Below, in pieces: positions 8,791-17,659 of a stretch of 64,000 nt of DNA. A program made the position numbers and the translations under genes. Source of the stretch: Methanofollis aquaemaris (GTDB lineage Archaea > Halobacteriota > Methanomicrobia > Methanomicrobiales > Methanofollaceae); NCBI RefSeq assembly GCF_017357525.1, contig NZ_CP036172.1, positions 1,648,561 through 1,712,560 of the forward strand, given 5' to 3'. A model generated the notes under the pieces. The model had not been told where the DNA came from. It saw only the letters and a program-made list of their open reading frames with translations, and made no database searches. The first letter of the stretch is position 1; the number at the start of each line of letters is the position of its first letter.

Positions 8791-9159
8791 TCACCCCAGA
8801 ACTTCCTCGTCCCCTGCATCCCAGGCCGGGTCGACAACAGCGAAGATGACAAGATCGTCCTCGCCGGTGTTCTCGATACTCTGGACCGCACCGGCCGGGA
8901 TGTAGATCACCTGTCCGGCACAGACCGGTGCCGATTCATCGTCGATATGCATCAACCCCTCGCCTGAGAGGATATAGTAGGTCTCGGAAGAGGTCTTCAG
9001 CCGGTGGGGAAGGGAGGCCTCGCCGGGGCCAAGGAATGCATGGGCAAGTGAACACCGGTTCTTGCATTCCGGTTCGTTTTTTGGATGGAGGATTTCCCTG
9101 AGATGCGTGCGGTCTCCGGCGGTAAAGAGTGGAGTACTCCTGATGTCCCTGATCAGCAT
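8791..9159 (-). CDS. Small single-domain cupin protein
   Basis: 122 residues forming one cupin barrel. Cupin motif 1 is degenerate: GEASLPHRLKTSSETYYILSGEG, with one His (HR) and a Glu. Motif 2 is PAGAVQSIENTGEDDLVIFAV, in which the usual metal-binding His is replaced (PAGAVQS instead of PxxxxH). A four-Cys arrangement at the N-terminal side (ECKNRC) may be incidental. It may bind a metal weakly or none. Related proteins act as small-molecule isomerases or sensors; no specific function can be assigned. It is transcribed alone and convergent with the TMEM175 genes. Confidence 0.8.
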   Translation of the reverse strand: MLIRDIRSTPLFTAGDRTHLREILHPKNEPECKNRCSLAHAFLGPGEASLPHRLKTSSETYYILSGEGLMHIDDESAPVCAGQVIYIPAGAVQSIENTGEDDLVIFAVVDPAWDAGDEEVLG

Positions 9160-9262
9160 GGCTCTATACTGTCCGGGGCAGGAGAAATAGATCTGGATCA
9201 GTTTCAGAGAACCGATCGGAAAAGCAATAGTATGAAATCAGAATGATAAGAAAAAAAAGGGT

Positions 9263-11746
9263 TTATCGCCGCCTCACCATGAGGACGACAAAAACCACGC
9301 CCACCAGGGCCGCTAAAACTGCCACAAGCCCGAGAGACGAGGGCTGTGGTGTGGTTCCGGTCTCGGTGGCGTTCCCGGACGGTTCAGACGACACTGTCTC
9401 GGTCACGGTGGTCTCCACCGGTTCCTCTGATGTCGGTGTCTCCTCGGCATCGGCACCAACCTCTGGTGCCGTCTTCTCGGGGATGACCGTCATCCCTTCA
9501 CCTGCGGCGATCGCAAAGTACGAGAAGCCCGGTGTGACCGCCCGGTAATAAACCTTGGTCTCGGTTTCCTTGACCAGTTCAGTCCAGAGCGGGCGCCAGG
9601 CCCCGTTATGATACCGCCAGAGAACAAGGTCTCCGACACCGAGATTCTGTTTCTCAAGCCATGACCTGGGGAGATCGAAGAAGAAGACGATCTCATCGAG
9701 GGTATCCCCCTCGGCATAGGTCATGTTCGCAAGGAGATACTGGTAGACCGGGCTGTCAAGCCCTTCCGGTCCCCTGGAGATCTTTTCAAGGGAAACCCTG
9801 ATCCCGTCGATCTGGTCGGCGGCGGTTATCTCGATCTGTGAGACACCCAGCCCGCTGAACCGGAAGACTTTCGAATCACCGCTCTTCAGATCTCCACTGA
9901 CAACGACATTTGATCTGCCCCCTCCCCCGCCCGAACTGGAGCGGGGGGATGATGCGGTTGTGACTTTGATATAACCTGTGCGGGTCAGAGTGTCGTTTGT
10001 CGCACCGTCAGAGACGGTGAGAGAAACAGTGTATGTTCCTGCCTTCTTGTAGACATAGGTCGGGTTTTGGAGCGATGAAGTAGCCGCCCCGTCTCCAAAA
10101 GACCACTTCCACGCGGTTGCGTTCCCGGTCGAGGCGTCTTTAAAGTGCACGGTGAGCGGTGTCCTCCCGGAGGTCACGTCAACCGTGAAGTTTGCCGCAA
10201 GTGGTCCTGGCACCGGCCCGCCAACGACGACATAGTCCTCACGAGCCAGGGTGCTGTTTGTAGTGCTGTTCGAGACAGTGAGCGTGACATTGTAGGTTCC
10301 GGTCTCCTGATAGGCATGCACCGGATTCCGGAGTTCAGATGATTCGCCGTCACCGAAGTCCCACTCCCATCCGGTCGGGTTTCCTACCGAAAGGTCGAGA
10401 TACTCCACGACAAACGGCGCGGCGCCGGATGTCTCGTTCGCCGTGAAGTTCGCCGCAAGCGGCAGGGTCGATGGAGCGACATCGATATAGTCGGCTTTCA
10501 GGAGGGTGTCAGAGGTCGTCCCGTCAGAGACGGTGAGGCTGACGTTGTAGACGCCGGGCTTCTGGTAGTAATGAATCGGATCCTCGAGAGACGAGTTTCC
10601 GCCGTCACCAAAATCCCAGGTCCATGTGGTCGGGTCTCCGGTCGAGGTGTCGTTGAACTGCACCCTGAACGGTGCCTCGCCCGCGGTTATTTCAGTCGTG
10701 AAATTTGCCTTGATGGTTGGTGGGGCCGGTTCTTCGACTTCAATATACGCGGGGTACGTTTCTGTCTCCGTCCCCTCTCCTCTTATGATGGTGAGCGTGA
10801 CATCATAGGTGCCTGCGGTTTCGTAGACATGGACCGGGTTCTGTTCAGTCGAAATATTACCGTCACCAAAGTCCCACTCCCATTCCAGGGGGTTCCCGGT
10901 TGACCGATCGGCGAACTGCACGATAAGTGGTGCCTCACCCGAGGTCACGTCTGCCTCAAAGGCGACCTCGAGGGGAGACGGTGCAGGTTGGTCAAGAGAG
11001 AGCGGGAGGAAGTCGACGTTCACGTTGTTCAGAGTGTAAGACTCGTCACAGAACCCATCGTCATTACCATCAGCATGGGTATCCGACCATCCGTCACCGT
11101 CAGGTGTCGTCCAGACATTTCCGCCGATGAACGAACCGCCAAGGATGTTGGTTTTTGATGTGTTCGTCCTGTTCCAGAAGTTAGTATTAATAGCACCGCT
11201 GAAACCGACGTTCTTTGTGTTCTTGAAGTAGTTGTTTGTGATCAGGTTCAGGTTACCTCCGCTGATCTCCAGTCCGGTGCCTTTGTTATCGGTGATCCGG
11301 CAGCTATCAACCGTACATTCACTGGAACCTTCAAGTTTTATCCCCAATGATCCACAGTTAAAAGGATTTACGCCCCAGAGCGTAACCGCTGATCCCTCTT
11401 TGACCACGCAACCTTCTTCGAAATTGTTCAGATGGATACAGGCAATCGTGACATTCTCGGCCCTGTCCACCAGGATACCGGTGCCGGCAGGACTGCTGCC
11501 ATTGCTCTTGATCATCCATCCATGTCCATCAAGGACGACGTTATCAGCCTTTATCGTGATGAACGTCCCCTCATAGGGCCCGAAGAAAGAGTTGTTCAAA
11601 CAATAAATCCCAGGTTCTGTGATCTCAATCGGTCCGGTAATGTTCACCGGTTCTGCTGCTGCTGCAGATCCTGCACAGCAACAGAGGACCATCACGAGGC
11701 TGGCTACAAGATGCAGCCACCTCCTCTGTATGATCATACTCATCAT
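9263..11746 (-). CDS. Secreted surface protein: NosD-like beta-helix, four PKD domains, PGF-pre-PGF domain, C-terminal anchor
   Basis: 827 residues. A signal peptide (about 1-31, ending GSAAAAEP) leads into a right-handed beta-helix of the NosD type (about 35-260) ending in GGNVWTTPDGDGWSD and DGNDDGFCDESY, probably a calcium-binding Asp/Asn loop. Four PKD domains follow (about 262-345, 348-432, 436-520, 524-605), each with WxWDFGDG or WKWSFGDG. After a Ser/Gly linker comes a domain with SGDSKVFRF and VYQYLLANMTYAEGD, matching the archaeal PGF-pre-PGF domain. An acidic Thr-rich stretch precedes a membrane helix and the tail MVRRR, consistent with archaeosortase-type processing or simple anchoring. 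Many NxS/T sites suggest glycosylation. Likely a cell-surface or adhesion protein. Transcribed alone. Confidence 0.88.
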   Translation of the reverse strand: MMSMIIQRRWLHLVASLVMVLCCCAGSAAAAEPVNITGPIEITEPGIYCLNNSFFGPYEGTFITIKADNVVLDGHGWMIKSNGSSPAGTGILVDRAENVTIACIHLNNFEEGCVVKEGSAVTLWGVNPFNCGSLGIKLEGSSECTVDSCRITDNKGTGLEISGGNLNLITNNYFKNTKNVGFSGAINTNFWNRTNTSKTNILGGSFIGGNVWTTPDGDGWSDTHADGNDDGFCDESYTLNNVNVDFLPLSLDQPAPSPLEVAFEADVTSGEAPLIVQFADRSTGNPLEWEWDFGDGNISTEQNPVHVYETAGTYDVTLTIIRGEGTETETYPAYIEVEEPAPPTIKANFTTEITAGEAPFRVQFNDTSTGDPTTWTWDFGDGGNSSLEDPIHYYQKPGVYNVSLTVSDGTTSDTLLKADYIDVAPSTLPLAANFTANETSGAAPFVVEYLDLSVGNPTGWEWDFGDGESSELRNPVHAYQETGTYNVTLTVSNSTTNSTLAREDYVVVGGPVPGPLAANFTVDVTSGRTPLTVHFKDASTGNATAWKWSFGDGAATSSLQNPTYVYKKAGTYTVSLTVSDGATNDTLTRTGYIKVTTASSPRSSSGGGGGRSNVVVSGDLKSGDSKVFRFSGLGVSQIEITAADQIDGIRVSLEKISRGPEGLDSPVYQYLLANMTYAEGDTLDEIVFFFDLPRSWLEKQNLGVGDLVLWRYHNGAWRPLWTELVKETETKVYYRAVTPGFSYFAIAAGEGMTVIPEKTAPEVGADAEETPTSEEPVETTVTETVSSEPSGNATETGTTPQPSSLGLVAVLAALVGVVFVVLMVRRR

Positions 11747-12099
11747 ATCACCTCATCGGCAGAAGGGGCCTGACGCATGACCGGACCACAGGAGGCAAAT
11801 TATGTGGAGTGGGAAATGAGAGATACCCGCGGCCCGGAGATGCGATCTGAGCGATCCGCCCAGCAGGTATGAGATACCTTATACAATATATAACTTTTTT
11901 TATATTTTAACCTAGAAGTAAAAAACATCAGGAACAAAAAAAATCCTGGATCAAAACACGGATCTTTTATATAGATCTTCGGCTCTCTGCCGGGAGGAGG
12001 ACTTCATGACCTTCAAGCCTGTTTTCTTGATAGTGCCTCAGGAAACAACTGATACCAGAAACACTCTCTGAGTAGATCGCAACCCAAACACATCACCTA

Positions 12100-12222
12100 T
12101 TACGGAAAATGTCGCCCAATCTTCTCCATGATCTTCCACACAGGCTTCGGCACCTCGATGATCCCCACCCCGGTGAGAGATTGGTACAGGACAGGATCAC
12201 CCTCTGAACAATTCCTCTCTCT
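12100..12222 (-). pseudogene. Possible C-terminal gene remnant
   Basis: On the minus strand a frame of about 40 codons without a start codon ends in GVGIIEVPKPVWKIMEKIG, then five more residues and TAA. Its residue make-up looks protein-like, whereas upstream of it the frame runs into the R1 repeat. It could be the tail of a gene otherwise lost, perhaps when the repeat arrived. The family is not recognised and chance coding potential cannot be excluded. Confidence 0.3.
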
Positions 12223-12292
12223 GCCTTGCCGCCCCTATCTTCTCCCGGGGGTCCGGGGGCAACGCCCCCGGCGCGATTGATGGGGCAAGGTG
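12223..12292 (-). repeat. R1 dispersed repeat, short inverted copy
   Basis: This stretch matches the reverse complement of the central part of the R1 elements at 38923-39100 and 53313-53489: CTTGCC-CCCTATCTTC followed by GGGGTCCGGGGGC and the complementary GCCCCCGGCGC. The core forms an 8-bp G/C stem. It is non-coding and intergenic like the other copies. Confidence 0.75.
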
Positions 12293-12314
12293 TGAGATTT
12301 GAAGGGCCACTCCG

Positions 12315-12381
12315 TCAGAAGGACGAGGAATTCTCATCCGCTCTCTCGCACTGGTGGGAGATCCCCCGGACCCCTCCCACA
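12315..12381 (+). repeat. R2 dispersed repeat, copy 1
   Basis: The stretch TCAGAAGGACGAGGAATTCT, then CATCCGCTCTCTCGC and GGGAGATCCCCCGGACCCCT, aligns closely with the reverse complement of 53167-53231 and, less closely, of 51192-51250. It lies directly after an R1 element, as also happens near 53.2-53.5 kb where R2 and R1 are neighbours. Confidence 0.7.
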
Positions 12382-12431
12382 GCGAAGATAGGGGGGCAAC
12401 TCACCCCGGGAGAAAAGTCTGGGATGATCTC

Positions 12432-13469
12432 TTATTTAAAAAACAACCGTTCCTCGGGCCAGGGGAATAGACCGGGGCCCATTTCGATCTGTTTCAGGGC
12501 AAGTGCCCTTTTCTCGATGAGATTCCAGGAGAGGTAGGCGAGCGGGAAGGTCAGACTTATCGAGAGGAGACAGAAGAACCAGAGAGGAAGGGCAGTTCCG
12601 AGCAGAACCACAATCGCCTGCTGAACCGGATAGGCATAGATATACATCCCATAGGAGAAGTCACCCTTCTCCCCAAAATTGTTGAGGGGCGTTATCCTGA
12701 GATGGGCGACACACAGGACAATGTACGGCACGGCAAACAGAGCGACAAACTCATAGAGGGGACTTGAGGCGGCCATAACAAGAAGAGCGCCCAGGATACA
12801 GGCCATCACAGGATGGTACCGGTGGTCGGGATGATGTATGGCGAGATATGCTCCGATGAGAAAGTAGAGGGTAAACCTGATCTTCGAGAGGCTCGGATCA
12901 GGATAAAGAACAACCCATCCAAGGAAGTTTACCGCAATAAGACTCAGAATAAGCCATTTTTTCCGGAGGTACCCTGCGACCCCGAGGAGGGCGACGAGGA
13001 TGTACATCCCGAATTCCACGGGGATCGTCCAGAGCGAAGCGTTGACAAAAGTGACCGGGTTCTGATCGAAGAGCCCGATGCATGCACCGTTATAGAAGAA
13101 CGGCAATGAAATCAATGAACCTGGAGATAAAAGAGCCCCGAAATAATCATGAAGAGAGAAAGTCGTCGCAATCGGGCCGACAACAAACAAGGTGAAGATG
13201 ATCACAGGGATCAGGCCCGGGAACACTCTGAGGATTCTCTTCCACATAAAACGTTTGATATCGGGCTGATGAATCCAGCTCAGTGAGATCAGATAACCGC
13301 TGATCACAAAGAGAGACGCGAGGGCGGTGGTCCCGATGTATATCATCGGGTCATAGCGGTACATCGACTCATAACCGATCTGGAGCGCAAAAGCATGAGA
13401 TATGATGATGATCAGCGCCGAGGCAAGACGCAGGAAATCGAAATTGTTCTCATGCCGTGCAGAGGTCAT
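12432..13469 (-). CDS. Acyltransferase 3 family integral membrane protein
   Basis: 345 residues with about ten membrane segments. The N-terminal signature of the family is visible: NNFDFLRLASALIIIISHAF, with the His of the R-x10-H motif in the first helix, followed by VISGYLISLSW (family FFxISGYL). Later segments include ASLWTIPVEFGMYILVALLG, which corresponds to the SLW(S/T)LxxExxFY motif. These enzymes move acetyl or other acyl groups across the membrane to sugars of glycans or lipids; here an S-layer glycan or exopolysaccharide is a guess. It stands alone between two repeat-bearing intergenic regions. Confidence 0.88.
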   Translation of the reverse strand: MTSARHENNFDFLRLASALIIIISHAFALQIGYESMYRYDPMIYIGTTALASLFVISGYLISLSWIHQPDIKRFMWKRILRVFPGLIPVIIFTLFVVGPIATTFSLHDYFGALLSPGSLISLPFFYNGACIGLFDQNPVTFVNASLWTIPVEFGMYILVALLGVAGYLRKKWLILSLIAVNFLGWVVLYPDPSLSKIRFTLYFLIGAYLAIHHPDHRYHPVMACILGALLVMAASSPLYEFVALFAVPYIVLCVAHLRITPLNNFGEKGDFSYGMYIYAYPVQQAIVVLLGTALPLWFFCLLSISLTFPLAYLSWNLIEKRALALKQIEMGPGLFPWPEERLFFK

Positions 13470-14205
13470 CTAGAGGAAAGGTGCATCAGAAGAATATAAG
13501 CCCTCTCGCTCAGGATACCAGTGAGAACTCTCATTTCATACCTGAATCTGAACAAGACACTAGTGGCGCGTCAAGGACAAAATGTCGCCAACGCGATGCA
13601 ATTGAACGAGATCTCTCTCTCCTCGCGTGAAGAGAACGTAGGGAACGACACGATCCTCTTCATGATCCCCCCTATGCCTTTCCGGTTCAATCCCAATCCC
13701 GTGGGGTCCGGGGGCAGCGCCCCAGGCGCGTATGGTGTGGGAAGTCCTGTCTCCTTTCTTGCCCCTTTCGCAGGTGTACCAAGGGCTCACGAGGTCTTGC
13801 ACTACCTTCAGTCATACGGGGGCTCAGGAGGCGGGGAGAAACTCTGTTCCCTCGCCGGGTTGCATGAAAAAACGCGCCTATGGTTCGATCGGGATAGAAG
13901 TCCCAAATGACCCTGAATTCGGAGGGTTGCTCTTGAAACGGAGAGTAATATGACGGAATCTGAGGGTGGGTCGTACCTCTTTGCCCGTGCTGATCATCAT
14001 CCTCTGTGGAGTCCACCGCCCCCCGACAGGAGAAGAGTGGAAGGGGTTTGATTCATGCTCGCACCCGGAATAGGTGATGAATCCTACAGACACCGACAAT
14101 CCATAAACCCCCGGATAAAACGCCGCGGTCACGGAACACATGACTTCAACACCTGCACACCAGGAGAGGAACCTTTATGTTGTTTTGTTGTGACTGAAGC
14201 TTTGC
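13470..14205. other. Intergenic region with an R1-like core
   Basis: About 735 bases. An open frame at 13521-13910 has a composition unlike a protein (Gly/Ser/Arg mix, no homologous motif) and overlaps the repeat, so it is not called. The R1-like core is at 13703-13730. Just before gap, CTTTATG at 14173-14179 may be the TATA box. The rest shows no feature that I can name. Confidence 0.55.
13697..13735 (-). repeat. R1 dispersed repeat, core only
   Basis: GGGGTCCGGGGGC-AGC-GCCCCAGGCGC shares the G/C hairpin core of the R1 family, in the same orientation as the copy at 12.2 kb. One arm has a change (CCAGG for CCCGG), and the flanks match the full-length copies only weakly, so it is a degenerate member. 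Confidence 0.6.
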
Positions 14206-15225
14206 ATGATCAAGGTCGCAATCAACGGATACGGCACCATCGGCAAACGTGTCGCCGATGCGGTCGCCGCTCAGCCTGATATGGAGGTGATCGGGGTCTC
14301 GAAGACAAAGCCGAGCGCTGAAGCCTTCATCGCGAACCAGCGCGGATACCCCCTCTATATCGCCGAGATCAACCGCAAACCCCTCTTCGAGGAGGCCGGG
14401 ATCGAGGTCGCCGGCGACGTCATCGAGATGATCAAGCAGGCCGACATCGTCGTCGACGCTACCCCCGGAGGGATCGGGGTCAAGAACAAAAAACTCTACG
14501 AACTCCACGACGTCAAGGCGATCTGGCAGGGCGGCGAGGACCACGAGGTCGCGGGCTTCTCTTTCTGCTCGAGTTGCAACTATGAGGAGGCGAAAGGCCG
14601 CCAGTTCACGCGGGTGGTCTCCTGCAACACCACCGGACTCTGCCGGATTATCCATGCGGTGGACGAGGCCTTCAGGGTGAAGAGAGTTCGGGCGACGATG
14701 GTCCGCCGCGGCTCCGACCCCGGTGAAGTGAAGAAGGGACCGGTCGATGCCATCGTCCTCAACCCTGTGGAGATCCCGAGCCATCACGGCCCTGATGTCC
14801 AGAGCGTCCTCCCGCAGATCAACATCACGACCATGGCGATGATCGTCCCGACCACCTTCATGCACATGCACGCCCTCCAGATGGAGCTCGAAAAAGAGGC
14901 CACAAAGGAGGATATAATCGGGATCATCGAGGCGCACCCCCGGATGGGGCTGGTCAGGGGCGCCACCGGGATCAAGAGCACCGCGGAACTGAAAGAGTTC
15001 GCGCAGGACATGGGCAGGCAGCGCGCCGACCTGTACGAGAACTGCATCTTCGCCGATTCGGTCGGATTCGTCGGCAAGGAACTTTTCCTCTTCCAGGCCA
15101 TCCACCAGGAGGCCGACGTCGTCGTCGAGAACGTCGACGCGATCCGGGCGATGATGAACGGCGCCGCGGACGCCGCAACCTCGATCCAGATGACCAACGA
15201 GGCCCTCGGCTTCCATGCCATCTGA
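14206..15225 (+). CDS. gap: Archaeal phosphorylating glyceraldehyde-3-phosphate dehydrogenase (type II)
   Basis: 339 residues, the usual archaeal length. The N-terminal Rossmann motif is VAINGYGTIGKRVADAV (2-18). The catalytic cysteine lies in SCNTTGLCRI (about residues 139-148). It converts glyceraldehyde-3-phosphate with phosphate and NAD(P)+ to 1,3-bisphosphoglycerate; in a methanogen it probably acts mainly in gluconeogenesis. A TATA-like CTTTATG lies about 30 bases upstream of the start, consistent with a leaderless mRNA. A 35-bp gap separates it from tyrS. Confidence 0.96.
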   Translation: MIKVAINGYGTIGKRVADAVAAQPDMEVIGVSKTKPSAEAFIANQRGYPLYIAEINRKPLFEEAGIEVAGDVIEMIKQADIVVDATPGGIGVKNKKLYELHDVKAIWQGGEDHEVAGFSFCSSCNYEEAKGRQFTRVVSCNTTGLCRIIHAVDEAFRVKRVRATMVRRGSDPGEVKKGPVDAIVLNPVEIPSHHGPDVQSVLPQINITTMAMIVPTTFMHMHALQMELEKEATKEDIIGIIEAHPRMGLVRGATGIKSTAELKEFAQDMGRQRADLYENCIFADSVGFVGKELFLFQAIHQEADVVVENVDAIRAMMNGAADAATSIQMTNEALGFHAI

Positions 15226-15260
15226 AGAAGTTTAATCCTCATCGCACCCCAACTCTTTTT

Positions 15261-16202
15261 ATGGATCCCTACTCTCTTGCCACACGCAATACCGTCGAGA
15301 TCGTCACCGACGAGGAGCTGCGGGCACTCCTTGAAAAGCCTGTCAAGCGGGTCTACGCTGGCTACGAGCCGAGCGGCGAGATCCACCTCGGTCACCTGGT
15401 GACCGTCAACAAACTCATGGACCTCCAGAAGGCCGGGTTCGAGGTGACCGTCCTCCTCGCCGATCTCCACGCCTTCCTCAACCACAAGGGCACCCTGGAC
15501 GAGGTGCGGGAGATCGCGGAGTACAACCGCCGGTGCTTCGAGGCCCTGGGATTGAAAGGAGCGAAGTATGTGATGGGCACCGACCTCCAGCTCAACCCCG
15601 AGTATGAACTCCTGGTCCTCCAGCTCTCGCAGGAGGTCACGGTCAACCGGGCGCACCGCTCGATGGACGAGGTCGGGCGCGGGATGGACCACCCGGCCGT
15701 CTCGCAGATGGTCTACCCGATCATGCAGATGGCCGACATCGCCCTCCTCGGCGTCGACGCCGCCGCGGGCGGGATCGACCAGAGAAAGATCCACATGCTC
15801 GCCCGCGAGCACCTGCCGGGTATGGGCTACCCCTCACCGGTCTGCATCCACACCCCCATCCTCAACGGTCTGGACGGGAAGAAGATGTCCTCCTCTGCCG
15901 GCAACCTTATTTCAGTCGCGGACTCGGAAGATACGATCAGGAAGAGGATGAAGAAGGCTTTTTGCCCACCAGAGATCGAGGAGAACCCGGTGCTCCAGGT
16001 ACTCCAGTACCACATCTTCCCCCGCTTCGAGACGATCACCATGCACCGTCCTGAGAAGTTCGGCGGCGACCTGGAGTTCGCCTCCTATGCCGAGGCCGAG
16101 ACGGCATACGCAGGTGGCAAGATCCACCCGCTGGACCTCAAGAACATGACCGCCGACTACCTCGTCGAGATGCTCGCCGGGGTTCACGACGCGGTCGCAT
16201 AA
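15261..16202 (+). CDS. tyrS: Tyrosyl-tRNA synthetase, archaeal type
   Basis: 313 residues, matching the compact archaeal/eukaryotic class Ic TyrRS. The HIGH-like motif is EIHLGHLVTVNK (about 39-50) and the KMSKS-like motif is KKMSSSAGN (about 206-214). VNRAHRSMDEVGRGMDHPAVSQMVYPIMQM forms the tyrosine-binding region. It charges tRNA-Tyr in the cytoplasm. The gene has its own likely promoter (GTTTAATCC about 28 bases upstream of the start), suggesting a leaderless transcript, and is followed after 14 bases by rio1. Confidence 0.95.
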   Translation: MDPYSLATRNTVEIVTDEELRALLEKPVKRVYAGYEPSGEIHLGHLVTVNKLMDLQKAGFEVTVLLADLHAFLNHKGTLDEVREIAEYNRRCFEALGLKGAKYVMGTDLQLNPEYELLVLQLSQEVTVNRAHRSMDEVGRGMDHPAVSQMVYPIMQMADIALLGVDAAAGGIDQRKIHMLAREHLPGMGYPSPVCIHTPILNGLDGKKMSSSAGNLISVADSEDTIRKRMKKAFCPPEIEENPVLQVLQYHIFPRFETITMHRPEKFGGDLEFASYAEAETAYAGGKIHPLDLKNMTADYLVEMLAGVHDAVA

Positions 16203-16216
16203 CGTGAGAAAAACCC

Positions 16217-17011
16217 ATGGGCGCGGACAGAGACGGACGGGACTTTGACAGAAAGCTCGAGGAGCTGGGCGTCAGGATCAAGGATGAAGACGCCAGGAAG
16301 GTCAGGGGAGAGGTCTTCGACGAGGTGACCCTCCTCGCCCTGTACCGTCTTGTCCACAAGAAGAAACTCTCCTCGGTGGGTGGATCCCTCTCCACCGGGA
16401 AAGAAGCAAACGTCTTTCTGGGTGAGCGGAACGAAAAACTGGTCGCGATCAAGATCTACCGGATGCGGACGGCGAACTTCAAGGCGATGGCCGACTATAT
16501 CATCGGTGATCCCAGATTTGTGTCAGTGCGCCGGACACGAAAAGACATCGTCTTCACCTGGACGAGAAAGGAGTTTGCAAACCTCAAACGAGCATATGAG
16601 GCCGGGGTTCCGGTCCCTGAGCCCTATGCCTTCGACCGGAACATCCTGATCATGGAGTTCCTCGGCGAGGACGAGGTGCCGGCACCCCAGATCCGGTACG
16701 TCGACCTCCCCGACCCGAAAGCGACATACCGCGAGGTCATCGGATACATCAAAATGCTGTATCAGGAGGCCCGCCTCGTTCACGGTGACCTGAGCGAGTT
16801 CAATATACTCTGGATGGACAAACCCTATATCATCGACATGGGCCAGGCGGTCACCCGCGACCACCCGAATGCCGGCACCTTTCTGATCAGGGATATCAGG
16901 AATGTCAATCGTTTCTTCTCCTCTCTCTGCGATGTGGAGGACGAGGAAGTGTTGATGGACGAGGTGACCGGCGGAGCGATCAGACCGCTCCGAGAAAAGA
17001 AAGACTGGTGA
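16217..17011 (+). CDS. rio1: RIO1-type serine/threonine protein kinase
   Basis: 264 residues. The RIO fold motifs are clear: STGKEANVFLGERNEKLVAIKIYR (nucleotide-binding loop and the Lys), catalytic loop LVHGDLSEFNILW with Asp and Asn, and metal-binding IIDMGQAVTRDHPNA. The STGKEANV pattern and absence of an N-terminal winged helix point to RIO1 rather than RIO2. RIO kinases take part in late maturation of the small ribosomal subunit. Its stop overlaps the start of the KH-domain gene (GTGA), the classic archaeal pairing with the Dim2/Pno1-like protein, which works in the same process. Confidence 0.94.
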   Translation: MGADRDGRDFDRKLEELGVRIKDEDARKVRGEVFDEVTLLALYRLVHKKKLSSVGGSLSTGKEANVFLGERNEKLVAIKIYRMRTANFKAMADYIIGDPRFVSVRRTRKDIVFTWTRKEFANLKRAYEAGVPVPEPYAFDRNILIMEFLGEDEVPAPQIRYVDLPDPKATYREVIGYIKMLYQEARLVHGDLSEFNILWMDKPYIIDMGQAVTRDHPNAGTFLIRDIRNVNRFFSSLCDVEDEEVLMDEVTGGAIRPLREKKDW

Positions 17012-17559
17012 TTCATATGACTGTGCAGGAGATCAGGATTGGAGCACAACGGATCGGCGCCCTCATCGGAAAACGGGGAGCCATAAAGAGAAAGATCGAA
17101 GAGAATACCGGGAGTGCCATCAGGATCGACAGCGGCGAGGGCGACGTCTTCATCGAGGGTGAAGACGCTTTCGGAGTGCTGCGGGCCGCCGACGTGGTCA
17201 CCGCGATTGCACGCGGGTTCTCCCCTGAACGGGCCTTCCGCCTCTTCGAGGACGAGGACATGACCATCGAAGTCATCGATCTCTCCGAGATCGATCCCTC
17301 GCCCAAACAGCAGGAACGCCTGCGGGGAAGGATCATCGGTAAGGCCGGGAAAGGCCGCCAGCAGATCGAGGACATGACCAAGGTCGAGATCTCGGTACAG
17401 GGGAAGACGGTGGCCCTCATCGGCATGCCCGAGAAACTCAGAAACGCGCGCACTGCCATCGAGATGTTGATCAACGGTGCCCAGCACGAGACCGTCTTCT
17501 CCTTCCTTGAGAAGAAGCGGCGTGAGGAGCGCGAGGACATCCTGGGATACTACTACTGA
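17008..17559 (+). CDS. KH-domain RNA-binding protein, Pno1/Dim2-like
   Basis: 183 residues from a GTG that overlaps the rio1 stop (GTGA); an ATG at 17017 is an alternative. Two KH domains are seen: the first with IGALIGKRGAIKRKIEENTG (about 12-31) and the second with RGRIIGKAGKGRQQIEDMT (about 107-125), each containing a GxxG loop. This arrangement matches the archaeal homologue of eukaryotic Pno1/Dim2, which binds near the 3' end of 16S rRNA during small-subunit assembly. Coupling to rio1 supports that role. It also matches the family's usual length (about 180). Confidence 0.92.
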   Translation: MIHMTVQEIRIGAQRIGALIGKRGAIKRKIEENTGSAIRIDSGEGDVFIEGEDAFGVLRAADVVTAIARGFSPERAFRLFEDEDMTIEVIDLSEIDPSPKQQERLRGRIIGKAGKGRQQIEDMTKVEISVQGKTVALIGMPEKLRNARTAIEMLINGAQHETVFSFLEKKRREEREDILGYYY

Positions 17560-17634
17560 CCAGGATAATTGCTGGTGGAGAGAGATATACAATTTTCTCT
17601 ATATTTCTTTAGATCTGGAAACATATGACAAAGA

Positions 17635-17656
17635 GTGGAGTGGAAACAAAGGGGTC
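17635..17656 (+). promoter_or_regulatory. ORB-like element in the hel308 leader
   Basis: GTGGAGTGGAAACAAAGGGG followed by TC matches the archaeal origin recognition box core (TCCAxTGGAAACAAAGGGGT), as in the two copies upstream of cdc6. It lies 3 bases before the hel308 start and about 30 bases after a TATA-like CTATATTT (17599-17606), that is in the probable leader. No origin-like repeats accompany it. Confidence 0.7.
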
Positions 17657-17659
17657 TAT

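Larger units (their letters stand above)
11747..12431. other. Intergenic region with promoter, gene remnant and R1/R2 repeats
   Basis: About 685 bases without an intact gene. The AT-rich block 11878-11960 contains a TATA-like sequence on the minus strand (around 11884-11893), probably the promoter of the surface-protein gene. A short coding-like remnant lies at 12100-12222 on the minus strand. An R1-type element is at 12223-12292 and an R2-type element at 12315-12381; both are described separately. Confidence 0.6.

Noticed and set aside
13521-13910. A 129-codon frame in the intergenic region before gap
   Set aside because: Overlaps the R1-like core and has no protein-like pattern.
14146-15216. 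A 356-codon open frame antisense to gap
   Set aside because: It is a mirror of the GC-rich gap gene, rich in Asp/Gly/Arg/His without motifs; gap itself is unmistakable.
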